Shown in pieces: positions 7,673 through 16,233 of a stretch of DNA of 36,867 nt. Position 1 is the first letter of the stretch. Each line of letters starts with the position of its first letter. Made by a program: the position numbers and the translations under genes. The stretch is from an uncultured Eubacterium sp. (GTDB taxonomy: Bacteria > Bacillota > Clostridia > Oscillospirales > Acutalibacteraceae), in the NCBI GenBank assembly GCA_902462495.1, contig CABQCC010000002.1:1-36867 (forward strand), written 5' to 3'. The notes under the pieces are model-generated. The model worked only from the letters and a program-made list of their open reading frames with translations. It did no database searches and had not been told where the DNA came from.

Positions 7673-9247
7673 ATGATGGAATTAAAAAAAATGATTACAA
7701 ATAGAGAAGATTTGCAACAATACTTATTTGTTAGAGGCTTTATTCTAACTGATAGGGATGATTTAGATGTAGATGATTATCCTTTTTTTGGAAATTGGGA
7801 AAAGAGTGTAGTTGGAGAATACAGAGCATATACACATAAATGGCAAAAAATAACTGTTGTTGAAAAGGATAGTAATTATTTTTTTATTCTTGGACATGCA
7901 TACAATCCTTTTACAATGGAATATGAAGAAGAAAAAGTTTTAGAAAGAATTTCAAATTCTTATGGTACGGAAAAATATATGGATAGCATTGATGAGATTA
8001 CTGGTGTATTTGTTTACGGTGCAATTATCAATGGTAAACTTGAATTTTTAGTTGACCCATCTGGAATGCAATCCGCTTGCTATGGTGTGATTAATGGATA
8101 TTTCTATATGTCTTCCCATCCGCAATTAATTGGAGATTTGTGTAATCTTGAAATGGATGAGTTTGTAAGAGAATTAGTTTCTTATAAATGGTATTTCAGA
8201 GTAATGGGACCATATTTACCAGCGGATCTAACTCCGTTTATAAATGTAAAAAGAATTGTCCCAAACATAAAATACTTTTATAATGATTTTTCTGTTTCAC
8301 ATAAAAGATTTTATCCATTAACTGATTTATCAGAAGTAACTGATGATGAAAAATATAACGAGATTATTAAGTATGGTGCAAACATATTAAAAAATGGAAT
8401 GGAACTTGTTTCTAAAAAATGGAGTAACCCTTATATTTCTTTAACAGGTGGTATAGATAGTAATACAACATTTGCAGCGGCTAATGGGATTTATGATAAA
8501 TTTAAAACTTTTAGCTATATTTCAGCTAAAAAGGAAACTGTTGATGCTGATGCCGCAAAAGTGATTTCTGAAAGATTTGGTGTTGAAAGAAGGGAATATG
8601 TAATTCCTGAAACTAGTGAAGGTCTTAAAGATTTTAAAGAATTTATGCAAATCATTGATCATAACAATGGTTATATTGTAGATAGAAATGAAAACGAAAA
8701 TCGGAAGAGAGTTTTCTTAATTCAAAATCTTGATTGTGATGTAGAAGTAAAATCTTGGGTGTCGGAAACCATTCGTGCTTATTGGTATAAGCATTATGGT
8801 AGAAAATCTATGCCAAAGCTATCCCCGAAACTATACAGAAATCTATACAAAATTTTCATATTCAATAGAAAGCTTGCACATAAAGTTGACAAAATATTTG
8901 AGAAATATATTAAAGATTTTGAATATGAAGATTTACCAGAACAATATACTCCGGCTGATCTACATTTTAATGAAGTCACTTGGGGTAGTTGGGGTGGTTT
9001 GAATATATCAGAGATGAAAATGTATTCAGATATTACAATCATCTATAACAATAGAAAATTTTTAGATGCATTAATCAGAGTACCTCTTTATAAGAGAATT
9101 TCGGATCAACATCATTTGGATATGAAAAAGTTATTAAATAAAGAACTTTATAATATGGGAATTCGTGTTGTAAATATGAAAGAAACAGATTTTAGAGCAT
9201 TTATGCTAAATATTATTTTCACCATAAATATGATATTACCATTTTAG
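7673..9247 (+). CDS. Asparagine-synthase-like protein (PP-loop ATPase) without the amidotransferase cysteine
   Basis: From the ATG at 7673 (GGAGA upstream) the product is 524 aa. Residues about 60-215 resemble the glutaminase-fold half of asparagine synthase B (EITGVFVYGAII, then FLVDPSGMQSACYG, YMSSHPQLIGDL). The protein starts MMELKK, so the N-terminal nucleophile cysteine is absent. The second half carries the ATP pyrophosphatase loop SLTGGIDS at 256-263, where the usual form is SGGxDS. The likely chemistry is ATP-dependent adenylation of a carboxylate and amide bond formation, with ammonia or an amine coming from elsewhere. Lying between an aldolase and a hydroxyacid dehydrogenase inside a polysaccharide operon, it probably amidates a glycan acid or joins an amine to it. 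Similar proteins occur in other surface-glycan clusters, but I know of no assigned function for this one. Confidence 0.82.
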   Translation: MMELKKMITNREDLQQYLFVRGFILTDRDDLDVDDYPFFGNWEKSVVGEYRAYTHKWQKITVVEKDSNYFFILGHAYNPFTMEYEEEKVLERISNSYGTEKYMDSIDEITGVFVYGAIINGKLEFLVDPSGMQSACYGVINGYFYMSSHPQLIGDLCNLEMDEFVRELVSYKWYFRVMGPYLPADLTPFINVKRIVPNIKYFYNDFSVSHKRFYPLTDLSEVTDDEKYNEIIKYGANILKNGMELVSKKWSNPYISLTGGIDSNTTFAAANGIYDKFKTFSYISAKKETVDADAAKVISERFGVERREYVIPETSEGLKDFKEFMQIIDHNNGYIVDRNENENRKRVFLIQNLDCDVEVKSWVSETIRAYWYKHYGRKSMPKLSPKLYRNLYKIFIFNRKLAHKVDKIFEKYIKDFEYEDLPEQYTPADLHFNEVTWGSWGGLNISEMKMYSDITIIYNNRKFLDALIRVPLYKRISDQHHLDMKKLLNKELYNMGIRVVNMKETDFRAFMLNIIFTINMILPF

Positions 9248-9254
9248 GATTTTT

Positions 9255-10157
9255 ATGAATTTATTACTAACAGGTGCTTTTAAGTACACAAATGAGCAAA
9301 TTGAATATTTAAAGTCGCTTGGAAATGAAATTATTTTTGTTCAAGATGAAAGAGAAAAAATTGATTTTGATGTAAGCGATATAGAGGGTGTTATCTGTAA
9401 CGGATTGTTCCTTTATAATAAAATTGAACAGTTCAAAAGTTTGAAATATATTCAGCTTACAAGTGCGGGATTTGACCGAGTGTCTCTTGATTATATAAAT
9501 GAGCACAAAATAAAAATTTATAATGCCCGTGGGGTTTACAGCGTGCCTATGGCAGAGTTCGCATTGACAGGTATTCTTCAGCTTGTTAAGCAATCGAGAT
9601 TTTTTTATGAAAATCAAAAGCAACATTTGTGGGAGAAATCCAGAACACTTGGTGAATTATCAGGAAAAACGGCAGTCATTGTCGGTGCAGGAAATATCGG
9701 AACAGAAGTTGCAAAGCATCTTAATGCTTTTGATATGACTGTTGTTGGCGTTGATATTTGTAATGATGATAAACCGTATTTTTACAAGGTAGAACTTCTT
9801 AGTCAACTTGATGAATATCTAAAAATTGCAGATGTTGTCGTTTTAACATTGCCCCTTATGGATTCAACAAGAGGTATGTTTGATAAAACAAAGTTTGAAT
9901 TGATGAAAGAAAATTTGATTTTTGTAAACCTTGCAAGAGGACCGTTAGTTGTTGAAAACGATTTGATTGATTCATTGGAGCAAAAACGAATCGGCGGTGC
10001 AGTTCTTGATGTGTTTGATGTTGAACCGCTTGAAAAGGATAGTCCTTTGTGGGATATGGAAAATGTGATTTTAACTCCGCACAATTCATTTGTCGGAGAA
10101 AACAATAATAAAAGAATGTTTGATGTTATAGTTGAAAATTTGGAGAAATCTAAATGA
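9255..10157 (+). CDS. D-isomer-specific 2-hydroxyacid dehydrogenase
   Basis: The 300-aa protein has the two-domain formate/glycerate dehydrogenase fold. The NAD(P)-binding motif is GAGNIG at 144-149 and the acid ending the second strand is D167 in VVGVD, favouring NAD. The catalytic triad is R228 (NLARGP), E257 (DVEPLE) and H276 (LTPHNS). It reduces a 2-oxo acid to a D-2-hydroxy acid or the reverse. The upstream HpcH-type aldolase would make a 2-oxo acid, so the two could be consecutive steps towards a hydroxy-acid substituent of the polysaccharide; that is inference. Its stop overlaps the next start by 4 nt (ATGA). Phosphoglycerate dehydrogenase itself is unlikely because the protein lacks the regulatory C-terminal domain and the context is wrong. 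Confidence 0.9.
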   Translation: MNLLLTGAFKYTNEQIEYLKSLGNEIIFVQDEREKIDFDVSDIEGVICNGLFLYNKIEQFKSLKYIQLTSAGFDRVSLDYINEHKIKIYNARGVYSVPMAEFALTGILQLVKQSRFFYENQKQHLWEKSRTLGELSGKTAVIVGAGNIGTEVAKHLNAFDMTVVGVDICNDDKPYFYKVELLSQLDEYLKIADVVVLTLPLMDSTRGMFDKTKFELMKENLIFVNLARGPLVVENDLIDSLEQKRIGGAVLDVFDVEPLEKDSPLWDMENVILTPHNSFVGENNNKRMFDVIVENLEKSK

Positions 10158-11275
10158 ACAAAAAAGTATTATTAACAGCGACTGTGCAAAGTCATATTTG
10201 TCAATTTCATAAACCGCTTATGAAATTGCTCCAAGATAATGGTTATGAGGTTCATGTTGCAGCAAGGAATAATTTGGCTGAAAAAAATGGTCTTGCAATG
10301 GAGTTCGCGGACAAGGTTTTTGATATTCCGTTTGACCGTTCTCCGTTTAGCATGAAAAATATAAAAGCATTTAAAGAACTTTCAAAAGTTCTTGCAGAAA
10401 ATGAGTATGATTTTATTCATACAAATACTCCGATGGGTGGAATGGTGACTCGTCTTGCTGCCAATAAGTATCGAAAGAAAAATGGTACTAAAGTTTTTTA
10501 CACAGCACATGGATTTCATTTTTACAATGGTGCGCCAAAGAAAAACTGGCTGATTTATTATCCGATTGAAAAAGTTATGTCACGCTTTACGGATAAATTA
10601 ATCACTATCACAAACGAGGATTATAATTTAGCAACAAAAAAATTTCATTGCGATGTTGTGCATATGCACGGTGTTGGAGCGAATTCATCTAAGTTTTATG
10701 TTATGACTGATGAAGAAAAAGCCAAACTTCGTGATGAACTCGGTTATGAAATGGATACAAAAATTATCCTTAATGTTGGTGAACTTAACGAAAATAAAAA
10801 TCAAAAAAGTGCTATAAGAGCAATGAAAAAAGTTCTTGAAAAGGTGCCGAATTCAAAATTGCTTATAGCAGGTAACGGTCCGGAACTTGACAATCATAAG
10901 GCTTTGATTTCTGAACTTGGTTTAGAAAAAAATGTTGAATTGCTTGGATATACAACAGAAATTTTTAAGTATATGAACATTTGTGATGCTCTTGTTGCTT
11001 GTAGCTTTAGAGAGGGACTGCCTTTGAATCTTATGGAGGCTATGCTTTGTGGCAAACCGATTGTTGCTTCGATTAACAGAGGACATAAGGAACTTATTAA
11101 AGATGGATACAATGGTTTTTTAGTAGGCTCAACAGATATTGATGCTTATGCAGAAAAACTTCTTGAAGTTATTGAAAGTCCAAAAAGTTTTAGCCAAAAT
11201 GCTGTTGAGTATGTAAAACCGTATGCTGATGTTTGCGTGTTGGAAGAATTGAAAGAATTATATAAAGTAGGTTAG
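10154..11275 (+). CDS. Glycosyltransferase family 4 (GT-B fold)
   Basis: This 373-aa protein is a retaining GT-B glycosyltransferase of the GT4 group. The acceptor half contains IHTNTPMGGMVTRLAA and FYTAHGFHFY. The donor half begins with ILNVGELNENKNQ and has LLIAGNGPELD. The E-x7-E motif is E287 and E295 in REGLPLNLMEAM. This resembles capsule and exopolysaccharide enzymes of the EpsD/CapM kind. It would add a sugar to the undecaprenyl-linked intermediate at the inner membrane face. It is coupled to the upstream dehydrogenase by a 4-nt overlap and is followed by a GT2 gene after 4 nt. Sugar specificity is not readable. Confidence 0.91.
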   Translation: MNKKVLLTATVQSHICQFHKPLMKLLQDNGYEVHVAARNNLAEKNGLAMEFADKVFDIPFDRSPFSMKNIKAFKELSKVLAENEYDFIHTNTPMGGMVTRLAANKYRKKNGTKVFYTAHGFHFYNGAPKKNWLIYYPIEKVMSRFTDKLITITNEDYNLATKKFHCDVVHMHGVGANSSKFYVMTDEEKAKLRDELGYEMDTKIILNVGELNENKNQKSAIRAMKKVLEKVPNSKLLIAGNGPELDNHKALISELGLEKNVELLGYTTEIFKYMNICDALVACSFREGLPLNLMEAMLCGKPIVASINRGHKELIKDGYNGFLVGSTDIDAYAEKLLEVIESPKSFSQNAVEYVKPYADVCVLEELKELYKVG

Positions 11276-11279
11276 ATTT

Positions 11280-12089
11280 ATGATAAATAAGCCGATGATT
11301 TCTGTTATTATGGGTATATATAATTGTGCAGATACACTTGAAGAAGCTGTGAATTGTATTGTTAATCAGACATTTGCAGATTGGGAACTGATTATGTGTG
11401 ATGATTGTTCATCGGATAATACATATGAAATTGCAAAGAGACTTGCAAAAAGTGATGGCAGAATTATCGTCTTAAAAAACGAAAAGAATTTAACATTGGC
11501 ACCTACGCTGAATAAATGTGCAAAAAATGCTAAAGGTAAATATCTTGCTCGTATGGATGGTGACGACATCTGTGCATTAGATAGACTTAAAAAAGAATTT
11601 GAATTTTTTGAAATGAATCCGGAGTATGCTCTGGTTAGTTGCAATATGATTTTGTATGATGCAGAAGGAGAACACGGATATATTAAATATGCTGAAAATC
11701 CGGATGGAAAAATGTTGATTAAAGGTTCGCAATTTTGTCATGCCGGATGTATGATGAGAAAAGAAGTTTTTGATGAATTAAACGGATATGGCGAAACTCG
11801 TGATGTTGAACGAATTGAAGATTATGATTTGTGGTTCAGATTATATAAAGCCGGCTATAAAGGTTATAACATTCAGGAAGCGTTATATTCAATGAGAGAT
11901 GACAGAAACGCTTTCAGCAGAAGAAAGTTTAAATATAGAATTAGTGAAGCAAAAGAAGTAAAAAAGATTGCAAAAGAGTTTGGAACAGATTTTAAATCTA
12001 AATTGTATTTTTTAGTCCCGATAATGAAAGGCTTACTGCCTAAATCGGTTTATAAATTGTTACATCATAAAAAATTGGCGGTGAAATAG
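11280..12089 (+). CDS. Glycosyltransferase family 2
   Basis: The 269-aa GT-A protein starts with ISVIMGIYNCADTLEEAV and the NQTFADWELIMCDDCSSD nucleotide-sugar site. The metal-binding motif is D93-G-D95-D96 in RMDGDDI. The basic C-terminal tail is typical of peripheral inner-membrane GT2 enzymes. The closest named relatives by appearance are EpsE-type transferases next to an EpsG polymerase, which is also the arrangement here, since the next gene is EpsG-like. It inverts configuration and adds one sugar of the repeat unit; which one is unknown. Confidence 0.9.
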   Translation: MINKPMISVIMGIYNCADTLEEAVNCIVNQTFADWELIMCDDCSSDNTYEIAKRLAKSDGRIIVLKNEKNLTLAPTLNKCAKNAKGKYLARMDGDDICALDRLKKEFEFFEMNPEYALVSCNMILYDAEGEHGYIKYAENPDGKMLIKGSQFCHAGCMMRKEVFDELNGYGETRDVERIEDYDLWFRLYKAGYKGYNIQEALYSMRDDRNAFSRRKFKYRISEAKEVKKIAKEFGTDFKSKLYFLVPIMKGLLPKSVYKLLHHKKLAVK

Positions 12090-12091
12090 TA

Positions 12092-13192
12092 TTGATTGTT
12101 TATTATGGCATGATAATAACGGTAGTTGTATTGGGCTTAATGGCACAATTGGTTAATGAACGCTCAATGCAAACAGAAATAGTTTCGTCTGACGGTTTCG
12201 TTAGATATAAAAATCACTATGGCTTTTTTTATCCATTACTGTTTTTTGCCTTTGTTTTTGTAGGCGGATTTAGATATTATGTTGGAACAGATTTTGGTTG
12301 GTATTATAAATTATATAATTTTAAATGGGATGATATCCTTTTAGCGTTCAAAGAATTAGATGAACCCGGTTTGAAATTTGTTTCATTTATTGCAAGAAAT
12401 ATATGGGATGATGGTGTTAGTGTAATTTTTTTATCTGCTTTAATAACTACATTTTTAGTTTTTAGGGGGATAAGTAAATTTGATGATAACAATTTGATAA
12501 TTTCATTATTAATATATATTTTTGTTGCAGGATGGACATTTTCTTTTAACGGAGTTAGACAAGCATTTGCGGCTTCAATTATTTTTGCATTTGCTCGAGT
12601 TTCAAGAAATAAATGGGTGTTAAAATACATATTGATTTGTTTTGTTGCTTTTTTATTTCATAAGTCAGCATTAATGATGATTCCGATACTGTTGTTGTCG
12701 CATAGACGTTTTGACAAAAAACAGATTTTTTTATTGATTTCAGTCGCTATAATTATTCCATTGTTTTTTGATTTCGCTTTTAATTTTATGGGAGCTAACA
12801 CCGCAGATGCTGATGCTTTAGAATATATAGAAAGAGAAATTAATCCAATTAGAGTTTTGGTCGCTTTTGCACCGGCCTTATTGTTGTTTTTTGTTGAAGA
12901 TAAAGAAGATTACTTTGAAAAAAATAGTTTTATAGTAAATATGATGTTATTCCATGCAATATTGACTCTAACAACAATGAATAGTGCTTATTTGCACAGG
13001 TTTACCGAATATACATCTATGTTTTTAATGATCTATTATCCTTCTGTTTTTAAGGCAATATCAAGTAAATTTAAAACCCTTGTTATTATAATTGTTTTAT
13101 TGTTGTATTTCTTTTATTTTAGGTATGAGTTAACAAATGGTGTGGATAACGTCATTTGGCAATGGAGCTTTAGCCATTTTGGGGAGTATTGA
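12092..13192 (+). CDS. EpsG-family membrane protein, probable polysaccharide polymerase (Wzy-like)
   Basis: The 366-aa protein is an integral membrane protein with about ten hydrophobic segments. The conserved GGFRYYVGTDFGWYYKLY loop after the second segment and the WTFSFNGVRQAFAASI segment are characteristic of EpsG proteins. The FLFHKSALMMIP segment is also typical. EpsG/Wzy proteins join flipped repeat units outside the membrane. I take the TTG at 12092, two nt after the previous stop, since GGCGGTG lies upstream and the hydrophobic N-terminus starts at once; the next ATG at 12110 has no ribosome binding site. It is the only polymerase candidate in the operon, alongside one flippase, which makes a Wzx/Wzy pathway the natural reading. 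Confidence 0.85.
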   Translation: MIVYYGMIITVVVLGLMAQLVNERSMQTEIVSSDGFVRYKNHYGFFYPLLFFAFVFVGGFRYYVGTDFGWYYKLYNFKWDDILLAFKELDEPGLKFVSFIARNIWDDGVSVIFLSALITTFLVFRGISKFDDNNLIISLLIYIFVAGWTFSFNGVRQAFAASIIFAFARVSRNKWVLKYILICFVAFLFHKSALMMIPILLLSHRRFDKKQIFLLISVAIIIPLFFDFAFNFMGANTADADALEYIEREINPIRVLVAFAPALLLFFVEDKEDYFEKNSFIVNMMLFHAILTLTTMNSAYLHRFTEYTSMFLMIYYPSVFKAISSKFKTLVIIIVLLLYFFYFRYELTNGVDNVIWQWSFSHFGEY

Positions 13193-13193
13193 T

Positions 13194-14165
13194 ATGATGG
13201 AAAATGGTTTAGTTAGTGTTATAATCCCTGTTTATAATCCAGGGAAACACTTTAAAAAGTGTATTGAAAGTATTATAAATCAAACATATACTAATATAGA
13301 AATAATATTGATTGATGATGGATCTACTGATGGAAGTGATTTGATTTGTGATGAATATGCCAATAAAGATAGTAGGATTGTATGTATTCATCAAGAAAAT
13401 GCTGGAGTTTCAAAAGCTCGAAACAAAGGAATTGAACTTGCAAAAGGGGATTATTATCACTTCCCAGATAGCGATGATTATTTAGAATTAGACACCTATG
13501 AATATTTAATAAAAATAATGAACAAATATAAGTGTGATGCTGTTGCTTTTGAGCATCTTATTACATATTATGATAATGAAATTGTTCATAAAAACGACGA
13601 TAGTCATTATGGTTTGTTTAATAGTGTTGATGCACAAGTGATGCTGTTAAATGGCTGTCAATTCTGTTGCAATAAACTATATAAGGCCTTTTTAATCGGA
13701 GAAATTAGATTTAGAGATGATATTCTAAGAGGGGAAGATACTTTATTTGCTGCCCAAGTTTTGAAAAATGCCCATGGCGTTTGGTTTGATAAAAGGCCGT
13801 TATATCACTATGTTCAATCCGAGGAAAGCGCATGTCGAGGGGTGTTTCGACCAAGTCAGTTTACGGTTTTAATGTTGTATGATGCATATAATGATTTGTA
13901 TGTTGGCGAATACAGAAAGGCGTGGCCATATTTTTTGTTATTTATGCAAAATGTTCTAATATCATTGTATTATGATATTTGGTCTGATACTAATCATGAA
14001 AATTATAAAAAACAAAGAAAAGTTTTTTATAATTCAATTTGTAGATATGCTAACGAAATAAAAAGTGCCGGATTAATGTCAAAAAAGCAGACTGTTAAAT
14101 TTCTAATGTTTAAACTATCACCAAATATTTTTTGTATTATTCATAAAATAATTCATAGATTGTAA
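13194..14165 (+). CDS. Glycosyltransferase family 2
   Basis: From the ATG at 13194 (GGGGAG upstream) the product is 323 aa; the longer frame from 13137 lies inside the epsG-like gene and lacks a site. The GT-A domain shows VSVIIPVYNPGKHFKKCI, IILIDDGSTDGS, and D92-S-D94-D95 as the DXD. The segment LRGEDTLFAAQVLKNA holds the catalytic-base ED region seen in GT2 enzymes such as EpsH/CpsI types. It should add a sugar of the repeat unit from the cytoplasmic side. The start overlaps nothing and follows the stop of the polymerase by one nt, so they are coupled. Confidence 0.9.
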   Translation: MMENGLVSVIIPVYNPGKHFKKCIESIINQTYTNIEIILIDDGSTDGSDLICDEYANKDSRIVCIHQENAGVSKARNKGIELAKGDYYHFPDSDDYLELDTYEYLIKIMNKYKCDAVAFEHLITYYDNEIVHKNDDSHYGLFNSVDAQVMLLNGCQFCCNKLYKAFLIGEIRFRDDILRGEDTLFAAQVLKNAHGVWFDKRPLYHYVQSEESACRGVFRPSQFTVLMLYDAYNDLYVGEYRKAWPYFLLFMQNVLISLYYDIWSDTNHENYKKQRKVFYNSICRYANEIKSAGLMSKKQTVKFLMFKLSPNIFCIIHKIIHRL

Positions 14166-14176
14166 AGGAAAAAATA

Positions 14177-15085
14177 ATGAGTAAAATATGTGCTGTTATT
14201 GTTACATACAATAGACCTGAGTTGTTATGTCGTTGCATTGATAATTTGATGAGACAGGATTATCCCTTAGACATTTTAGTTTATGACAATCATTCAACAG
14301 TAGACACAAAGTCTTTGTTGGAAGAAAAAGGATTATTGGAAAAAGTAATTTATTACTATGCTGAAAGTAATACCGGTGGATCGGGTGGTTTTCATAATGG
14401 TATGAAAATGGCTGTTGAAAAAGGATATGATGCTCTATGGTTAATGGATGATGATGGATATCCGGTTAACGAGAATACTTTATCAAAAATAGTTGACACA
14501 TGGGAAAATATACTTGAATATAAAAACTGCTTACTTAATTCACTTGTTATTTCTGATATTGATACGTTAAATTTGACTTTTAGCTTGGATCGAGAATATG
14601 ACGGATACAAAATAATTGGACGAGCAGAAAATGGTTTAGTTAGAAAATTTGTGAGTCCGTTTAATGGCACTTTTGTACCGGTAAATATGGTGAAAGAAAT
14701 AGGATACCCTGTAAAAGAATTCTTTGTTTATGGCGATGAAACGGAATACACTTTAAGAGTTAAAGATTTTGGGTACGATTTATATACAGTTGTTGAGTCA
14801 ATCTATTTTCATCCATCTTTTGTATGTGAAAAGAAAAAAATCTTTGGTTTTGAGATTTCTATAAGTGATGTTCCTTTATGGAAACATTATTGTAGTGCTA
14901 GAAATACTATGTTTTACTATAAAAAATATTTCAACACAAAGGAAATATTAAAGAAGATAGTTCGTATTTTTTTAGGATGTTTATTTATTGAAAAAAATAG
15001 AATTGCAGTTTTTTTTGAAACGACAAGAGGAATAAAGGATGGGTTGAAAGGGGATTTATCAAGAAAATTAGACCTTTCAAAATAG
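14177..15085 (+). CDS. Glycosyltransferase family 2, galactofuranosyltransferase-like
   Basis: The 302-aa protein has VIVTYNRPELLCRCIDNL at the N-terminus. The NTGGSGGFHNGM stretch (65-76) and the triple aspartate D91-D92-D93 in WLMDDDGYP are typical of the GlfT1/GlfT2 and rhamnosyl branch of GT2. A later VYGDETEYTLRVKDFG supplies the probable catalytic base. The next gene is UDP-galactopyranose mutase, which makes UDP-galactofuranose. The two together suggest this enzyme places a galactofuranose in the repeat unit. That is inference from context plus motif; a rhamnosyltransferase of the same branch would look similar. Confidence 0.88.
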   Translation: MSKICAVIVTYNRPELLCRCIDNLMRQDYPLDILVYDNHSTVDTKSLLEEKGLLEKVIYYYAESNTGGSGGFHNGMKMAVEKGYDALWLMDDDGYPVNENTLSKIVDTWENILEYKNCLLNSLVISDIDTLNLTFSLDREYDGYKIIGRAENGLVRKFVSPFNGTFVPVNMVKEIGYPVKEFFVYGDETEYTLRVKDFGYDLYTVVESIYFHPSFVCEKKKIFGFEISISDVPLWKHYCSARNTMFYYKKYFNTKEILKKIVRIFLGCLFIEKNRIAVFFETTRGIKDGLKGDLSRKLDLSK

Positions 15086-15094
15086 GAAAATATT

Positions 15095-16216
15095 ATGAAA
15101 TATAAATATGATTATTTAATTGTTGGGGCAGGATTGTTTGGTGCTGTCTTTTCTCAACAAGCAAAAGAAAAAGGAAAGAAAGTTTTAGTTATTGATAAGA
15201 GAAGCCATGTTGCAGGAAATGTTTATACTGAAAAAGTTGAAGGTATAAATGTTCATAAATATGGAGCTCATATTTTTCATACCAACAATAAAATTGTATG
15301 GGATTATATAAATAGATTCGTTGATTTTAATCGATTTACGAATTCTCCAATAGCAAATTATCATGGTGAAATCTTTTCTTTACCTTTTAATATGTACACA
15401 TTTAATAAAATGTGGGGAGTAACAACTCCGAAAGAAGCAAATGATATCATTGCTAATCAAAAATATGAATGTAGAATTACAGATCCACAAAATTTAGAAG
15501 AACAAGCAATCTCCTTGGTTGGTTTGGAAATTTATGAAAAACTTATAAAAGGTTATACAGAAAAACAATGGGGAAGACCTTGTAAAGATTTACCGGTATT
15601 TATTATTAAAAGACTTCCGGTACGGTTTACATTTGATAATAACTATTTCAATGCATTATATCAAGGCGTACCAATTGGTGGATATACCAAAATGGTTGAA
15701 AATATGCTTGATGGCATTGAAATTCAACTTAATGTTGATTATTTGCAGAACAAAGAAAAGTTTGATAATATTGCTGAAAGAATTATATTCACCGGGCCTA
15801 TTGACGCATATTTTAATTATGCTTTAGGTTGTTTGGAATATAGATCTATTCGTTTTGAAAATGAGTTGCTAAATCAATCTAATTATCAAGGAAATGCAGT
15901 TGTAAATTATACAGATGTTGAAACTCCTTGGACACGAATTATTGAACATAAATGGTTTAATTTCGGAAAAGATGAAGATGGTAATGATTTACCAAAAACC
16001 ATTATAAGTAAAGAATACAGTGCCGAATGGAAATTGGGTGATGAACCTTATTATCCGGTCAATGATGATAAGAATATAAAACTGTTAAACCAATACAAAG
16101 CTTTAGCTAAAAACGAAAAAAAAATAATTTTTGGAGGGCGATTAGGGGAATATAAATATTATGATATGGATGCTGTAATAGCATCAGCTTTAAGTATGGC
16201 CGAAGAATTGATGTAG
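15095..16216 (+). CDS. glf: UDP-galactopyranose mutase
   Basis: Glf is a flavoenzyme that interconverts UDP-galactopyranose and UDP-galactofuranose. The 373-aa product has the FAD dinucleotide motif GAGLFG at 11-16, VIDKRSHVAGNVYTE, the KYGAHIFHTNN substrate-loop segment and LPFNMYTFNKMWG. It also has the GYTEKQWGRPCKDLP motif and a C-terminal FGGRLGEYKYYDMD, all family hallmarks. Length is normal. It implies galactofuranose in the surface polymer, a sugar absent from mammals. It sits 9 nt after a GlfT-like transferase, its expected partner. Confidence 0.97.
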   Translation: MKYKYDYLIVGAGLFGAVFSQQAKEKGKKVLVIDKRSHVAGNVYTEKVEGINVHKYGAHIFHTNNKIVWDYINRFVDFNRFTNSPIANYHGEIFSLPFNMYTFNKMWGVTTPKEANDIIANQKYECRITDPQNLEEQAISLVGLEIYEKLIKGYTEKQWGRPCKDLPVFIIKRLPVRFTFDNNYFNALYQGVPIGGYTKMVENMLDGIEIQLNVDYLQNKEKFDNIAERIIFTGPIDAYFNYALGCLEYRSIRFENELLNQSNYQGNAVVNYTDVETPWTRIIEHKWFNFGKDEDGNDLPKTIISKEYSAEWKLGDEPYYPVNDDKNIKLLNQYKALAKNEKKIIFGGRLGEYKYYDMDAVIASALSMAEELM

Positions 16217-16233
16217 CGTTTATGGAGTAATAA

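Noticed and set aside
9255..10157. Phosphoglycerate dehydrogenase (serA)
   Set aside because: The protein has the common fold and triad but lacks the C-terminal regulatory domain and sits in a polysaccharide operon, so only the general 2-hydroxyacid dehydrogenase call is justified.
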